Source: Bacillota bacterium (GTDB taxonomy: Bacteria; Bacillota; Clostridia; Oscillospirales; Ruminococcaceae). Taken from it: a DNA stretch of 64,000 bases. The DNA is taken from positions 62,001 through 126,000 of the forward strand of contig JAEYNX010000015.1 of the NCBI GenBank assembly GCA_023412215.1, read 5' to 3'. This document shows positions 36,566 to 46,073 of this stretch, piece after piece; within the stretch, counting starts at the first letter, position 1; the number at the start of each line of letters is the position of its first letter. A program made the translations under genes and the position numbers. The notes under the pieces were generated by a model, which worked only from the letters and a program-made list of their open reading frames with translations, did no database searches and was not told the DNA's origin.

Positions 36566-37525
36566 ATGTCACAAGGAACAGCAGTTTTAGATGTAGTAAA
36601 GCCCCAGAATAAGAAGCAGAGCGCCTGGGCGAAAAAGTGGAAAAAGATCAAGTATTACCGCGCCTACTATATCATTTTCCTGCCGGTCTTTATCTTTGCT
36701 ATCCTATTCAAGTACTTACCGATGCTCGGTATTCGCTACGCCTTCTATGACTTCACCCCATTTAAGCAGAAGTTTGTGGGCATTGAGAATTTTCAGGATC
36801 TTTTCTTTGGGCTGAAGGCGCCGATGTTCTGGCGAAGCTTTCAGAATACGATTTTCCTGAGCATCATCAATCTTCTCCTTGCAACGGTCATTTCCGTTGC
36901 TGTTGCACTTTTGCTGAACGATCTGGCGTCAAGAAAACTGCGAAGCTGTGTGCAAACGCTGCTTTATCTTCCCCACTTTATGTCGTGGGTTGTGGTCGCA
37001 TCCATCTTTGTGATCGTTCTCTCCCCTTCGGGCGGATTCATAAACGGCCTCCTCGGCGTGGTGGGAATTGACCCGGTCTACTTCCTCGCAGAGGAAAGCT
37101 GGTGGACACCGATCTACCTATTCATCTGCCGATGGAAGGATACGGGCTGGGGAACGATTATCTACCTTGCTGCACTGTCAGGCGTTGATCCGCAGCTCTA
37201 TGAAGCAGCGGCGATCGATGGCGCGGGCAAGTGGAAGCAGACGCTGAACATCACACTACCCAGCATCACCACGACGATTATGACGGTATTTGTTTTAAAC
37301 CTCGGCAAGATTATGAATATTTTCGAGTCGGTATTCGTGCTCCAAAACGACAAGGTGCTTGACGTTGCGGACGTAGTTACGACCTTCGCCTACCGCATTG
37401 GTATCCAGGGCGCAGATTACGGTATGGGAACGGCAATCGGTTTGTTTAAATCCGTGGTCGGGCTTGTGCTTGTGCTTATTACGGATCGCATTAACAAACG
37501 GCTCCGCGGATCCAGTCTGCTGTAA
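36566..37525 (+). CDS. Lpl-type sugar ABC transporter permease, importer 3
   Basis: 319 residues, about six helices. It has the LplB hallmark N-terminus YRAYYIIFLPVFIFAILFKY followed by PMLGIRYAFYDFTPFK, and the coupling loop YEAAAIDGAGKWKQTLNITL then PSI. A GGGAAGGAAAG ribosome site precedes the ATG. Pairs with the next gene, 16 bases downstream. Confidence 0.93.
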   Translation: MSQGTAVLDVVKPQNKKQSAWAKKWKKIKYYRAYYIIFLPVFIFAILFKYLPMLGIRYAFYDFTPFKQKFVGIENFQDLFFGLKAPMFWRSFQNTIFLSIINLLLATVISVAVALLLNDLASRKLRSCVQTLLYLPHFMSWVVVASIFVIVLSPSGGFINGLLGVVGIDPVYFLAEESWWTPIYLFICRWKDTGWGTIIYLAALSGVDPQLYEAAAIDGAGKWKQTLNITLPSITTTIMTVFVLNLGKIMNIFESVFVLQNDKVLDVADVVTTFAYRIGIQGADYGMGTAIGLFKSVVGLVLVLITDRINKRLRGSSLL

Positions 37526-37541
37526 GGGAGGGGGAAAAGCA

Positions 37542-38408
37542 ATGAAAGAAAAGTTTTCATTTCGGCGGGGCAATGCCGCCCGATCGCTATTTCGCATCTT
37601 CGAAGTTACGATTCTGCTTTTTTTAAGCCTCTCCATGCTGATTCCTCTGCTAAAGGTGCTTTCGGACTCCATGGATAAAACGACGATCTACGGTATCAAC
37701 CTCATCCCACGCAATTTCTCGATGGATGCCTACAAAACGATCTTTACGAACAAGGATCTTTACATGCCGTTCGTGATCTCATGCCTGACCACGGTGGTAG
37801 GAACCGCACTTGGCCTTCTGATTACCACGCTCGGCGCGTACGTACTGATCCATACCGACATGGTGGGCCGAGGTTTTTTGGCAAAATTTATTTTTCTCAC
37901 GATGATTTTTGACGGCGGACTGGTTCCAACCTTTCTGGTACTGAAGGGGCTTGGCCTTACCGATACGCTTGGCGCGATTCTGCTGCCCGCGAGCCTCAAC
38001 GTATTTAACCTGATTCTGATGCGCAACTTCTTCGACCAGCTGCCCAAAGCGTTGTTTGAATCGGCGGAGATTGACGGCTGTACGCCGATGCGCACGTTCA
38101 TGTCCATCGTGTTGCCGCTGTCGCTTCCCGCGCTTGCTTCCATCGGCTTATTCTTTGCGGTGGCGTATTGGAATGAGTTCTTCAGCTACGTCATGTACAT
38201 TTCAGACACAGCACTTTATAACTTTCAGGTAAAGATGCGTGAGCTCGTCATCAACGAACAAACACTGATGGATCCCTCTGTTGTCGGCTTCGGAAACATG
38301 GTGAAGAACTCGGCGGTCATCATCGCCATCATCCCGTTTATGTTTATTTATCCGTTCGTGCAGAGGCACTTTGTATCCGGCGTAACGATGGGTGCTGTCA
38401 AAGAATAA
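37542..38408 (+). CDS. Lpl-type sugar ABC transporter permease, second subunit, importer 3
   Basis: 288 residues from the ATG at 37542, which has GGGAGGGGG just upstream; the longer frame from 37398 runs through the previous gene and is rejected. The coupling loop is FESAEIDGCTPMRTFMSIVL then PLSLP. The C-terminus FVQRHFVSGVTMGAVKE is the LplC/YtcP signature. It completes importer 3, which has no ATPase gene. Confidence 0.93.
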   Translation: MKEKFSFRRGNAARSLFRIFEVTILLFLSLSMLIPLLKVLSDSMDKTTIYGINLIPRNFSMDAYKTIFTNKDLYMPFVISCLTTVVGTALGLLITTLGAYVLIHTDMVGRGFLAKFIFLTMIFDGGLVPTFLVLKGLGLTDTLGAILLPASLNVFNLILMRNFFDQLPKALFESAEIDGCTPMRTFMSIVLPLSLPALASIGLFFAVAYWNEFFSYVMYISDTALYNFQVKMRELVINEQTLMDPSVVGFGNMVKNSAVIIAIIPFMFIYPFVQRHFVSGVTMGAVKE

Positions 38409-38534
38409 TCACAAACACATTTGTCGGAAACGGGGAACTGCTCAAAAACGGTTCCTCGTTCCTCCATATTCAAACACTTCTTCTCCGTGATCCTGCGCAG
38501 ACAGGCACGCTCATATGGGAGGGAAAACGGATCT

Positions 38535-40319
38535 ATGGCTCAGCACGAGCAATTTTTCACCTACAACCAGCTTCTCAGCGGTGAGGTGTTCGCAAACAAG
38601 AAACCTTTCCGCACGCTTGTGTGGCTGTTTCGAGGAAACCTTCTTCGGCTTTTACTGGCCTATGTATTCTTCATTATCAAGCATTCGCCGGCGTGGGTGG
38701 TGCCGATTATCATCGCCAACATCGTCGATCTTGCGGTTACCCCAACAGAAGATCCTGTGCGCACGCTTTGGCTGAATCTGGCGATTGGGCTCGTCGTGGT
38801 GGTGCAGAACGTTCTCACTGCGATGCTGTACAATCGCCTTTTTAGCCGTGCCCTGCGGGACGTGGAGGCAAAGCTGCGCAGTAACCTCGTGCGGAAACTT
38901 CAAATGCTCTCCATCTCCTTTTATAAGCGCTTTGAATCGGGGCGCATCCAGTCCAAGATCATTCGGGATGTGGAAGGCATCGTTGTGCTGGCGCGGCAGA
39001 TCTCAAACGGGATGGTTCCAATCCTGATCAGCATGGTGATTGTGCTGGGGATCACTTTATACAAAAAGCCAGTGATTGCGCTCTTTTTTGCCGCATCCAT
39101 TCCAATATCCTTTCTGCTCGTCCGCTCCTTCCGCAAGAATATCCGGACAGGCAACCGCGACTATCGCTGCCAGCTTGAAAAGATGTCCTCGCAGGTATCC
39201 GATATGGTGGAGATGCTTCCGGTTACCAAGGCGCACGGGCTGGAGGAAGTTGAAATCTCCCGCATCAACCATTCACTGAAAAGAATACGGGACATCGGCT
39301 ATCAGCTTGATATGACGACGACGCTGTTCGGCGCGTCTTCATGGATTACCATGCAGAGCATGCAGCTCGTCTGTCTGGGCTTCACGGGCTATCTGGTGCT
39401 GGACGGCCAGATGGAAGCAGGGGCGATCGTCCTGTTTCAAACATATTTTACGCAGTTGCTCAATCAGGTGAATTCGCTGATTAATATCTACCCGGAAATG
39501 ATGAAGGGCTTTGAATCCATCCGCTCCGTCAGTGAAATTTTTCTCTCCGACGACGTGGAGGATTTTAGCGGCAAGCAGAAGCTGCGCGAGGTGCGGGGGG
39601 ATATTCGTCTTGAGCAGGTAACGGTGCGGTATCCGGATTCCGCGGCCCCTTCGCTGGAGGGGATTGACCTGCATATCCGCGAGGGCGAGCGCATCGCGGT
39701 CGTGGGGGAATCCGGCTCCGGAAAATCTACGCTGCTCAGCCTGATCGTCGGTTTTATCCATCCGAACGAGGGGCGTATCCTGCTGGACGGCCACGATTTT
39801 TCCGAGCTTCATCTGCCGTCGCTTCGCCAGCAGATTGCATTTGTCCCGCAGAACGTGATCCTGCTGCCCGGCACGATCCGGGAGAACATCACCTACGGTA
39901 TGCGGGACGTGAGCGAGGAAGCCCTACAGCAGGCGGTGCGCCTTGCCTATTTGGAGGAGCTGCTCGCACGGCTGCCCGACGGGCTGGACACCAAGCTCGG
40001 GCAGCATGGCGATACGCTTTCGGGTGGAGAGAAGCAGCGCGTCACGATCGCACGGGCGATGATCCGCAACCCGCGCGTTGTCATCCTCGACGAAGCCACC
40101 TCCGCGCTCGACAGCGTCTCGGAAGCCCACATACAACAGGCGCTTGAAGAGCTGACGAAGGGACGCACAACCATCACGGCGGCGCACCGCCTGCGCACGA
40201 TTCGCGCGGCGGACCGCGTAATCCTGCTGCAGCAAGGAAAGCTGTCGGAGCAGGGCAGCTACGAGGAATTGATAAAACGCAAGGGGTTGTTCTATCGGTT
40301 TCAGAATCTACAGGCATAA
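38535..40319 (+). CDS. ABC exporter-like half-transporter (membrane plus ATPase domains)
   Basis: 594 residues: an N-terminal six-helix exporter domain (about 35-330), then an ATPase domain with Walker A GESGSGKS (near 391), signature LSGGEKQR (near 495) and Walker B VVILDEATSALD. This is the MsbA/LmrA-type half-exporter layout, not an importer ATPase. Start ATG 38535 follows GGGAGGG; a longer frame from 38421 lacks such a site. It sits between the importer 3 permeases and two GH43 genes in one strand run. Its transported molecule is unknown, and its place in a sugar operon is unusual. Confidence 0.85.
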   Translation: MAQHEQFFTYNQLLSGEVFANKKPFRTLVWLFRGNLLRLLLAYVFFIIKHSPAWVVPIIIANIVDLAVTPTEDPVRTLWLNLAIGLVVVVQNVLTAMLYNRLFSRALRDVEAKLRSNLVRKLQMLSISFYKRFESGRIQSKIIRDVEGIVVLARQISNGMVPILISMVIVLGITLYKKPVIALFFAASIPISFLLVRSFRKNIRTGNRDYRCQLEKMSSQVSDMVEMLPVTKAHGLEEVEISRINHSLKRIRDIGYQLDMTTTLFGASSWITMQSMQLVCLGFTGYLVLDGQMEAGAIVLFQTYFTQLLNQVNSLINIYPEMMKGFESIRSVSEIFLSDDVEDFSGKQKLREVRGDIRLEQVTVRYPDSAAPSLEGIDLHIREGERIAVVGESGSGKSTLLSLIVGFIHPNEGRILLDGHDFSELHLPSLRQQIAFVPQNVILLPGTIRENITYGMRDVSEEALQQAVRLAYLEELLARLPDGLDTKLGQHGDTLSGGEKQRVTIARAMIRNPRVVILDEATSALDSVSEAHIQQALEELTKGRTTITAAHRLRTIRAADRVILLQQGKLSEQGSYEELIKRKGLFYRFQNLQA

Positions 40320-40333
40320 CAGGAGGAAGGAAA

Positions 40334-41890
40334 ATGAACGGCATACCGACTTATGAGAATCCCGTTATACGCGGTTTCAGCCCGGATCCCAGCGTCGTCC
40401 GCGTCGGCGAAGACTACTATTGCGCCAACTCCACCTTTCAGTATTTTCCCGCCGTCACGATTTCTCATTCGCGCGATCTTGTGCACTGGCGCATTATCGG
40501 GCATGCGCTGACCAGAGACAGCCAGCTCGACCTCCGCGACCTTGCGGATTCCCACGGTATATGGGCGCCGGATTTTTCTTATCATGACGGCACGTATTAC
40601 ATATTCGCCACTCTGCGTTTGAACAATCCGCCGGAGGGAGTCGCTTCCCCTTTGCGCGTACAGCTTGTGGTGACTGCCGATAAGCCGGAGGGGCCTTATG
40701 GCAAACCTTTAGTTCTGCCGGTGGATACGATCGATCCTTCCCTGTTCATCGACGACGACGGAAAGCGTTATCTTGTCGTCTCGCCGGGTGTCCGCATCGC
40801 CCGGCTCAGCGACGACTGCACGGAGGTTCTGGAGGAGCCCCGCACCATCTGGGAAGGGACGGGGCGGCGCTGCCCGGAGGGACCGCGCCTGTTTAAAAAG
40901 GACGGCTGGTATTACGCCCTGCTCGCCGAGGGAGGCACGGGGCACGGGCACTGCGTGACGGTCGCGCGCTCGCGCAGTCTTAACGGCCCCTATCTCCCCT
41001 GCCCGTTCAACCCGGTACTGACGCAGAGCGAGCCTGACGCGCCCATCCAGCGGTGCGGCCATGGGCAGCTGGTACAGACGCATACGGGCGAATGGTGGAT
41101 GCTCTACCTCTGCGGAAGGGATAACGACGGGCGTTTTACAACCCTTGGGCGCGAGACGGCGCTTGATCCCGTTTCGTGGACGGAGGACGGCTGGTTTACC
41201 GTCAACGGCGACAGGGGGCCGAGCCTGCGGAATACGGCGCCGAAGCTGCCGGCTTCGCCGGCATGGAATCTTTCCGCCGATGAGTTCGATTCCCCTTCCC
41301 TTCTCCCGATCTGGGAATTCGTGCGCAATCCTGATCCGGCGCTATGGTCGCTCACGGCGCGCCCCGGATTCCTGCGGCTGCTCACCTCCGACAAAGGGCT
41401 GAATGCGCTTTTGCCGGGCAATGTCCTGCTCCGGCGAGAAGAAGCCCTTAAATATACGGCGGACGCCGTCATGGAATTTGCGCCGGAGGAAGGCGACGCA
41501 GCGGGGCTTACCTGCTATTACGGCGTGAACAATTATCTCGCGCTTGTGCTGACAAAAGAGCAGGGCGCGCGAAAGGTCGTCGTCGTCGAAAACCGCAACG
41601 GGGTTGAGACCCACCTCGGCGAACTGCCGGCGCAAAGCGGCAAGCTCCTTCTGCGGATGACAGTGAGCGGCCAGACGCGTTCCTTCTACGCAGACGACGG
41701 GGACGGCAACGGCTTCCGGAAGGTTGCCTGTGCGGAAGACTGTACCTTCCTCAGCGACGAGGGCGTCACCATCGGCAAGCATCACACAGGAACGATGGTG
41801 GGCTTCTTCGCGCATGCGGGGAAAGCGGGGCGGCGTACCCCCGCAGATTTTGATTACCTGCGCTGCCGCTGGGAACAGGGGGAGCTATGA
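40334..41890 (+). CDS. Glycoside hydrolase family 43 (xylosidase/arabinofuranosidase-like), first
   Basis: 518 residues, cytoplasmic (no signal peptide). A five-bladed propeller N-terminal domain starts NPVIRGFSPDPSVVRVGEDY, with the catalytic-base Asp in SPDPS, and the GIWAPDFSYHDGTYYIF motif. A further acidic site lies in CPEGPRLFKKDGWYYALLAE. A C-terminal beta-sandwich (about 320-515) is of the xylosidase C-terminal type. The AGGAGGAAGG ribosome site is strong. It overlaps the second GH43 gene by 4 bases (ATGA), so the two are translated together. Specificity (xylan or arabinan side chains) is not certain. Confidence 0.9.
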   Translation: MNGIPTYENPVIRGFSPDPSVVRVGEDYYCANSTFQYFPAVTISHSRDLVHWRIIGHALTRDSQLDLRDLADSHGIWAPDFSYHDGTYYIFATLRLNNPPEGVASPLRVQLVVTADKPEGPYGKPLVLPVDTIDPSLFIDDDGKRYLVVSPGVRIARLSDDCTEVLEEPRTIWEGTGRRCPEGPRLFKKDGWYYALLAEGGTGHGHCVTVARSRSLNGPYLPCPFNPVLTQSEPDAPIQRCGHGQLVQTHTGEWWMLYLCGRDNDGRFTTLGRETALDPVSWTEDGWFTVNGDRGPSLRNTAPKLPASPAWNLSADEFDSPSLLPIWEFVRNPDPALWSLTARPGFLRLLTSDKGLNALLPGNVLLRREEALKYTADAVMEFAPEEGDAAGLTCYYGVNNYLALVLTKEQGARKVVVVENRNGVETHLGELPAQSGKLLLRMTVSGQTRSFYADDGDGNGFRKVACAEDCTFLSDEGVTIGKHHTGTMVGFFAHAGKAGRRTPADFDYLRCRWEQGEL

Positions 41891-43455
41891 ATAAGATACA
41901 GAACCCGATTTTACCCGGCTTTCACCCAGATCCGTCCATTGTTCGGGCGGGGGAGGATTATTATATCGCCACATCGACGTTTGAATGGTTTCCGGGCGTA
42001 CAGATCCACCGCTCCCGCGATTTGGTCCACTGGGAGCTGCACACCCATGCGCTGAGCCGCCCTGAGCAGCTCGATCTGCGGGGCGTTCCCTATTCGTGCG
42101 GCATTTGGGCACCGTGCCTGAGCTACGACGGGGAAAGGTTCTATCTTGTTTACACCATCGTGCGAAACACGGGGGGGCCATACAAGGACACGCACAACTA
42201 TCTGGTGACCGCGGAGGATATCTGCGGGCCATGGTCCGAGCCCGTATACCTGAATTCCACCGGATTTGACCCCTCCCTGTTCCATGATGAGGACGGGCGA
42301 AAATGGCTTGTCAATATGGCGTGGGATCACCGTGCCGACAGGCACCGTTTTGCGGGCATCCTGCTTCAGGAATACGACCCTTCGCGGAAGAGGCTTGTGG
42401 GGGAAGAAACAAACATTTTCACCGGCTCCGCCCTCCAGAAAACGGAGGGGCCGCATCTCTACCGGCGAAACGGCTGGTATTATCTCATCGCCGCGGAGGG
42501 GGGCACGGGGCTTGGACACGCGGTAACCATGGCGCGTTCCCGCGAACTGGCGGGGCCCTACGAACTGCACCCGGAGAACCCCGTGCTCACGTCGCGTTAC
42601 AATCCGGAGCTTCGCCTGCAAAAAGCGGGGCATGCGGATCTGGTTGAGACGCCAAACGGCGAATGGTATATGGTGCATCTGTGTACGCGTCCGCTGGAGG
42701 GGCACTCCATTTTAGGGCGTGAAACTGCCATTCAGAAAGTGGTCTGGGGCGACGACGGATGGCTTCGCCTCACACAGGGCGGATACGAGCCTGAGGACGC
42801 GGTAGCGGCTCCGGCACTTCCCGAGCACCCGTTTCCGCCGCTGCCGGAGTGCGACGATTTTGATTCGCCGGCGCTCGGAAAGCAGTACAGCACGCTTCGC
42901 ATGGCGTTGGGGGCGGATACGCTCTCGCTCACCGACCGGCCGGGGCACCTGCGCCTTTACGGCGCGGAATCGCTGCATTCCCTTTTCCGGCAGGCGCTCG
43001 TCGCACGCAGGCAGGAGGCATTCTGCTATACGGCGTCCGCGCGCATTTCCTTCCGCCCGCAGGATCACCGGCAGATGGCAGGGCTAATCTGCCTGCACGA
43101 TTACGAGAATTATTTTTACCTGTATCTGTCGCATGACGAGGTAAAGGGCGTTTGCATCGGCGTGGCCAGCTGCGATAACGGCCGGTACGCTTTCACAGGA
43201 ACGGATGCCTGTGGGTGCGGCGAATACGTCTGTCTCCGCGTGGAGGTGCGGTACCGCTCGCTCCGCTTCACCTATTCGCCGGACGGTGAATCCTGGCGGC
43301 GGATCGGCGAGCGGTATGATGCGGGCGTGCTCTCCGACGAGCATTCGCAGTGTAGCTTTTATACTGGGGCGTTCGTGGGACTTTGCTGTCAGGACCTCAG
43401 CGGTAGGAGAAGGTATGCCGACTTCGACTGGTTTTCCTACCGGGAAGAAAAATGA
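41887..43455 (+). CDS. Glycoside hydrolase family 43 beta-xylosidase-like, second
   Basis: 522 residues. The start NPILPGFHPDPSIVRAGEDY and the following YIATSTFEWFPGVQIHRSRD are close to XynB-type beta-xylosidases. The catalytic-base Asp is in HPDPS; the acid Glu is probably in KTEGPHLYRRNGWYY. The C-terminal beta-sandwich (about 320-520) supplies part of the active site in this subfamily. No signal peptide. It probably hydrolyses xylo-oligosaccharides taken up by one of the importers. A small hairpin (GAGCTGCCC with GGGCAACTC) follows the stop. Confidence 0.92.
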   Translation: MNKIQNPILPGFHPDPSIVRAGEDYYIATSTFEWFPGVQIHRSRDLVHWELHTHALSRPEQLDLRGVPYSCGIWAPCLSYDGERFYLVYTIVRNTGGPYKDTHNYLVTAEDICGPWSEPVYLNSTGFDPSLFHDEDGRKWLVNMAWDHRADRHRFAGILLQEYDPSRKRLVGEETNIFTGSALQKTEGPHLYRRNGWYYLIAAEGGTGLGHAVTMARSRELAGPYELHPENPVLTSRYNPELRLQKAGHADLVETPNGEWYMVHLCTRPLEGHSILGRETAIQKVVWGDDGWLRLTQGGYEPEDAVAAPALPEHPFPPLPECDDFDSPALGKQYSTLRMALGADTLSLTDRPGHLRLYGAESLHSLFRQALVARRQEAFCYTASARISFRPQDHRQMAGLICLHDYENYFYLYLSHDEVKGVCIGVASCDNGRYAFTGTDACGCGEYVCLRVEVRYRSLRFTYSPDGESWRRIGERYDAGVLSDEHSQCSFYTGAFVGLCCQDLSGRRRYADFDWFSYREEK

Positions 43456-43569
43456 GCTGCCCCCCTTTTCGTGGGCAACTCAGCAAGAAATGTGCGGTGT
43501 ATTTCCGTTATAACAACTTATCGGATTCCTTTAAAGAATAGGGTTTGTTACAATGAAGAGGGTGCCGAG

Positions 43570-44463
43570 CTACTTGACACGATAATACTTCCGGTACTGG
43601 CTGGGTGAAAGCCCGGTGCTCTGCTTAAAGACACGGTTAAAGTGGGAGTACGTCTGGAACCCCACCCGTTCGGAAACCCCGGTCACACTCAGGTTTGTAC
43701 TCTCAAGGAGATGCATGGCCATACGGATACGCACGCTGTTGATGTATTCCACGATAGAAATCCCCATCGTCTTTTTGAAAAGCCGGCTCAGGTAAAAAGG
43801 GCTGATAAAAAACTGAGCGGCGATGGATTGCAGATTCAACGCCGAGGCGTAATGCTCCGAAATGTACTTGGTGATCCTGTCGATGGTTTTGTTGGACAGT
43901 CTCGGTGACTGATAATCGCTGTTCTTCTGCTCCTCTGCATAGCGCTTGAGGATGAGCAGAAGCTCCGCCAGAAGCAGCACGCTCAGGATGTCCTTGTCGG
44001 GGTCGTCTTTTTGCGGGAGGTCGCATAAGCGTTCAAAAAGATTGCCGACGACAATTCTTTGTTTCATAGACAGCCCTAAGACCTTTACATCCATAGTGAA
44101 CACGCAGAGCAGGTCGGAGACGGGAACCAGTGCCGAGAGCTTTTCAAGGTATTCGCTGTTGAAATTCATGACGATCCGCGTATGCGGGGAATCATCCATC
44201 GAAGCGGTTTTATGGGGATCATCCTGATCAATGATGGCCACATCGCCCGCCTTGATGAGGTAGACGGCATCGCCGATGAAATACTTGCGCGTGCCCTCCG
44301 TCTGATAATACAGCTCAAACTTACGGTGAATGTGGAAGCTGGCCATCTCATAGCCCGCCTCACGATGAACCTTGTTGATGTAAAAGCCGTAGTGCGGTGA
44401 GTAAATAACCTCTTTGATACGAACGCCCCCTTTGTCTGTTCCGGCGGCAGACACCCGCTCCAC
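43570..44463 (-). CDS. AraC-family regulator with cupin sensor domain
   Basis: 297 residues. N-terminal cupin-like arm (about 20-150; FHIHRKFELYYQTEGTRKYF) and a C-terminal double helix-turn-helix (about 200-297; LNLQSIAAQFFISPFYLSRL, then VGFQTYSHFNRVFKQSTGLS and PSQYRKYY). It starts with GTG at 44463 with a weak ribosome site, and a later in-frame start is possible. Divergent from the GH28 gene with only ~50 bases between, so it probably regulates the pectin genes to its right, and maybe the GH43 genes. Confidence 0.88.
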   Translation of the reverse strand: MERVSAAGTDKGGVRIKEVIYSPHYGFYINKVHREAGYEMASFHIHRKFELYYQTEGTRKYFIGDAVYLIKAGDVAIIDQDDPHKTASMDDSPHTRIVMNFNSEYLEKLSALVPVSDLLCVFTMDVKVLGLSMKQRIVVGNLFERLCDLPQKDDPDKDILSVLLLAELLLILKRYAEEQKNSDYQSPRLSNKTIDRITKYISEHYASALNLQSIAAQFFISPFYLSRLFKKTMGISIVEYINSVRIRMAMHLLESTNLSVTGVSERVGFQTYSHFNRVFKQSTGLSPSQYRKYYRVK

Positions 44464-44514
44464 CGGTTCTTACGAGTCAAGTAAACTGCAATCTGCATAA
44501 AGGAAGAGAACAAG

Positions 44515-46071
44515 ATGAATTTTAGGCTTCTCGCGGTATTCACCCGCGTTATCACCATTGAACTTGATAATCAGGATATCTATGAAAGTACCGAACCGTA
44601 TGACTTGTATCTGAATGGGAAGCTGATCCTCTCCAGCCAGACCAGAAATGTATGCAGCGTGTATGACCTTGAGCCGGCCACGCGATATGAGCTTACACTG
44701 TCCGCGGCATCCGAAACCGTCAGCCAAACCGTAAGCACGCTTTCGGAATCCGTCCGGCTGGATGTACGGCGCTTCGGCGCGAAGGGAGACGGAGTGACAG
44801 CAGATACCTCCGCTATTCAGGCGGCCATTCTCTGCTGCCCGCCGAACGGCTCGGTATACCTTCCTGCGGGTGTGTATATGAGCGGTCCGCTCTTTTTAAA
44901 GAGCGAGATGACGCTGGAACTGGCGAAGGGCGCGGTTCTGCGCGGAATCACGGACAGGGAGGAATATCCTATTCTGCCCGGCATGACATGGACAACGGAT
45001 GAAACCGGGGAATACAACCTCGGATCGTGGGAGGGCAACCCCCTCGACAGCATGGCGAGCCTTCTCACCGGCATCGGCGTTCACGATATATCGATCATCG
45101 GGCGCGGCGTCCTGGACGGCAACGGCGATCAAGGCGACTGGTGGATCGAGCCGAAGAAGAAACGCCGTGCATGGCGGCCCCGGATGCTGTTTTTCAACCG
45201 CTGCCGGAACATCAGGGTGCAGGGGATTACCATCACCAATTCCCCCGCGTGGACGGTGCATCAGTATTTCTGCCATGATATGGACCTTGTAGACTTCAAC
45301 ATCCGCAATCCAGACAGCAGCCCGAATACGGACGGAATTGATATCGAATCCTGCGAGCGCGTGCAGGTGGTCGGCGCGCATATCTCGGTTGGGGACGACT
45401 GTATTGCCGTAAAATCCGGCAAAATGTATATGGGGCAGACGTACAAAACGCCGTCACGTGAAATTACCATGCGCAACTGTTTTCTGGAGCGGGGGCACGG
45501 CGGTTTGGTCATCGGAAGTGAAGTCTCTGCGGGAGCGCATCAGGTTTCCATGGTACAGAGCGTATTTCTGCGTACGGATCGTGGGCTGCGGATTAAAACG
45601 AGACGCGGGCGCGGCAACCAGTCCTTCGTGGACGGCATCACATTCTCCAATGTGTCGATGAAAGAGGTTGGCGTTGCGTTTGTGGTGAATATGTTCTACA
45701 GCTGCGATCCTGACGGGAAAAGCGAGTATGTCCACAGTAAGAACCACTCGCCGGTGGATCAGTATACGCCGCGCGTGGGCACGATTCGCTGTGAGGATGT
45801 CACCTGTGAGAATTGCTCCATTGCAGGGGCCGTCTTTTACGGGCTGCCGGAAATGCCGGTGGAAGATATTGAGCTTGCCAATATCTTAATCCGCTTCCGT
45901 CCGGATGCGGAGCCGGGGCTGCCGGACATGCTGGAGGGTGTTGATTCCGTACGCTGCCTTGGGCTCTATGCTTCTCATGTGCAAAAGCTGAAGCTTCGGA
46001 ACGTGAGCATCGAAGGCTTTGAGGGCGAACGTCTCCAGTTGGAGAATGTCGGTCACTTTGAGGAGGTTTAA
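44515..46071 (+). CDS. Glycoside hydrolase family 28 (polygalacturonase-like)
   Basis: 518 residues. A short fibronectin-like N-terminal domain (about 10-80) precedes the right-handed beta-helix. GH28 catalytic signatures are all present: NTDGIDIESC, GDDCIAVKSG, GHGGLVIGSE and RGLRIKTRRGRG. No signal peptide, so it likely cleaves imported galacturonide or rhamnogalacturonan oligomers in the cytosol, possibly as an exo-enzyme. An AAGGAAGAG ribosome site precedes the ATG. It is coupled to the GH105 gene, 2 bases downstream. Confidence 0.93.
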   Translation: MNFRLLAVFTRVITIELDNQDIYESTEPYDLYLNGKLILSSQTRNVCSVYDLEPATRYELTLSAASETVSQTVSTLSESVRLDVRRFGAKGDGVTADTSAIQAAILCCPPNGSVYLPAGVYMSGPLFLKSEMTLELAKGAVLRGITDREEYPILPGMTWTTDETGEYNLGSWEGNPLDSMASLLTGIGVHDISIIGRGVLDGNGDQGDWWIEPKKKRRAWRPRMLFFNRCRNIRVQGITITNSPAWTVHQYFCHDMDLVDFNIRNPDSSPNTDGIDIESCERVQVVGAHISVGDDCIAVKSGKMYMGQTYKTPSREITMRNCFLERGHGGLVIGSEVSAGAHQVSMVQSVFLRTDRGLRIKTRRGRGNQSFVDGITFSNVSMKEVGVAFVVNMFYSCDPDGKSEYVHSKNHSPVDQYTPRVGTIRCEDVTCENCSIAGAVFYGLPEMPVEDIELANILIRFRPDAEPGLPDMLEGVDSVRCLGLYASHVQKLKLRNVSIEGFEGERLQLENVGHFEEV

Positions 46072-46073
46072 CA

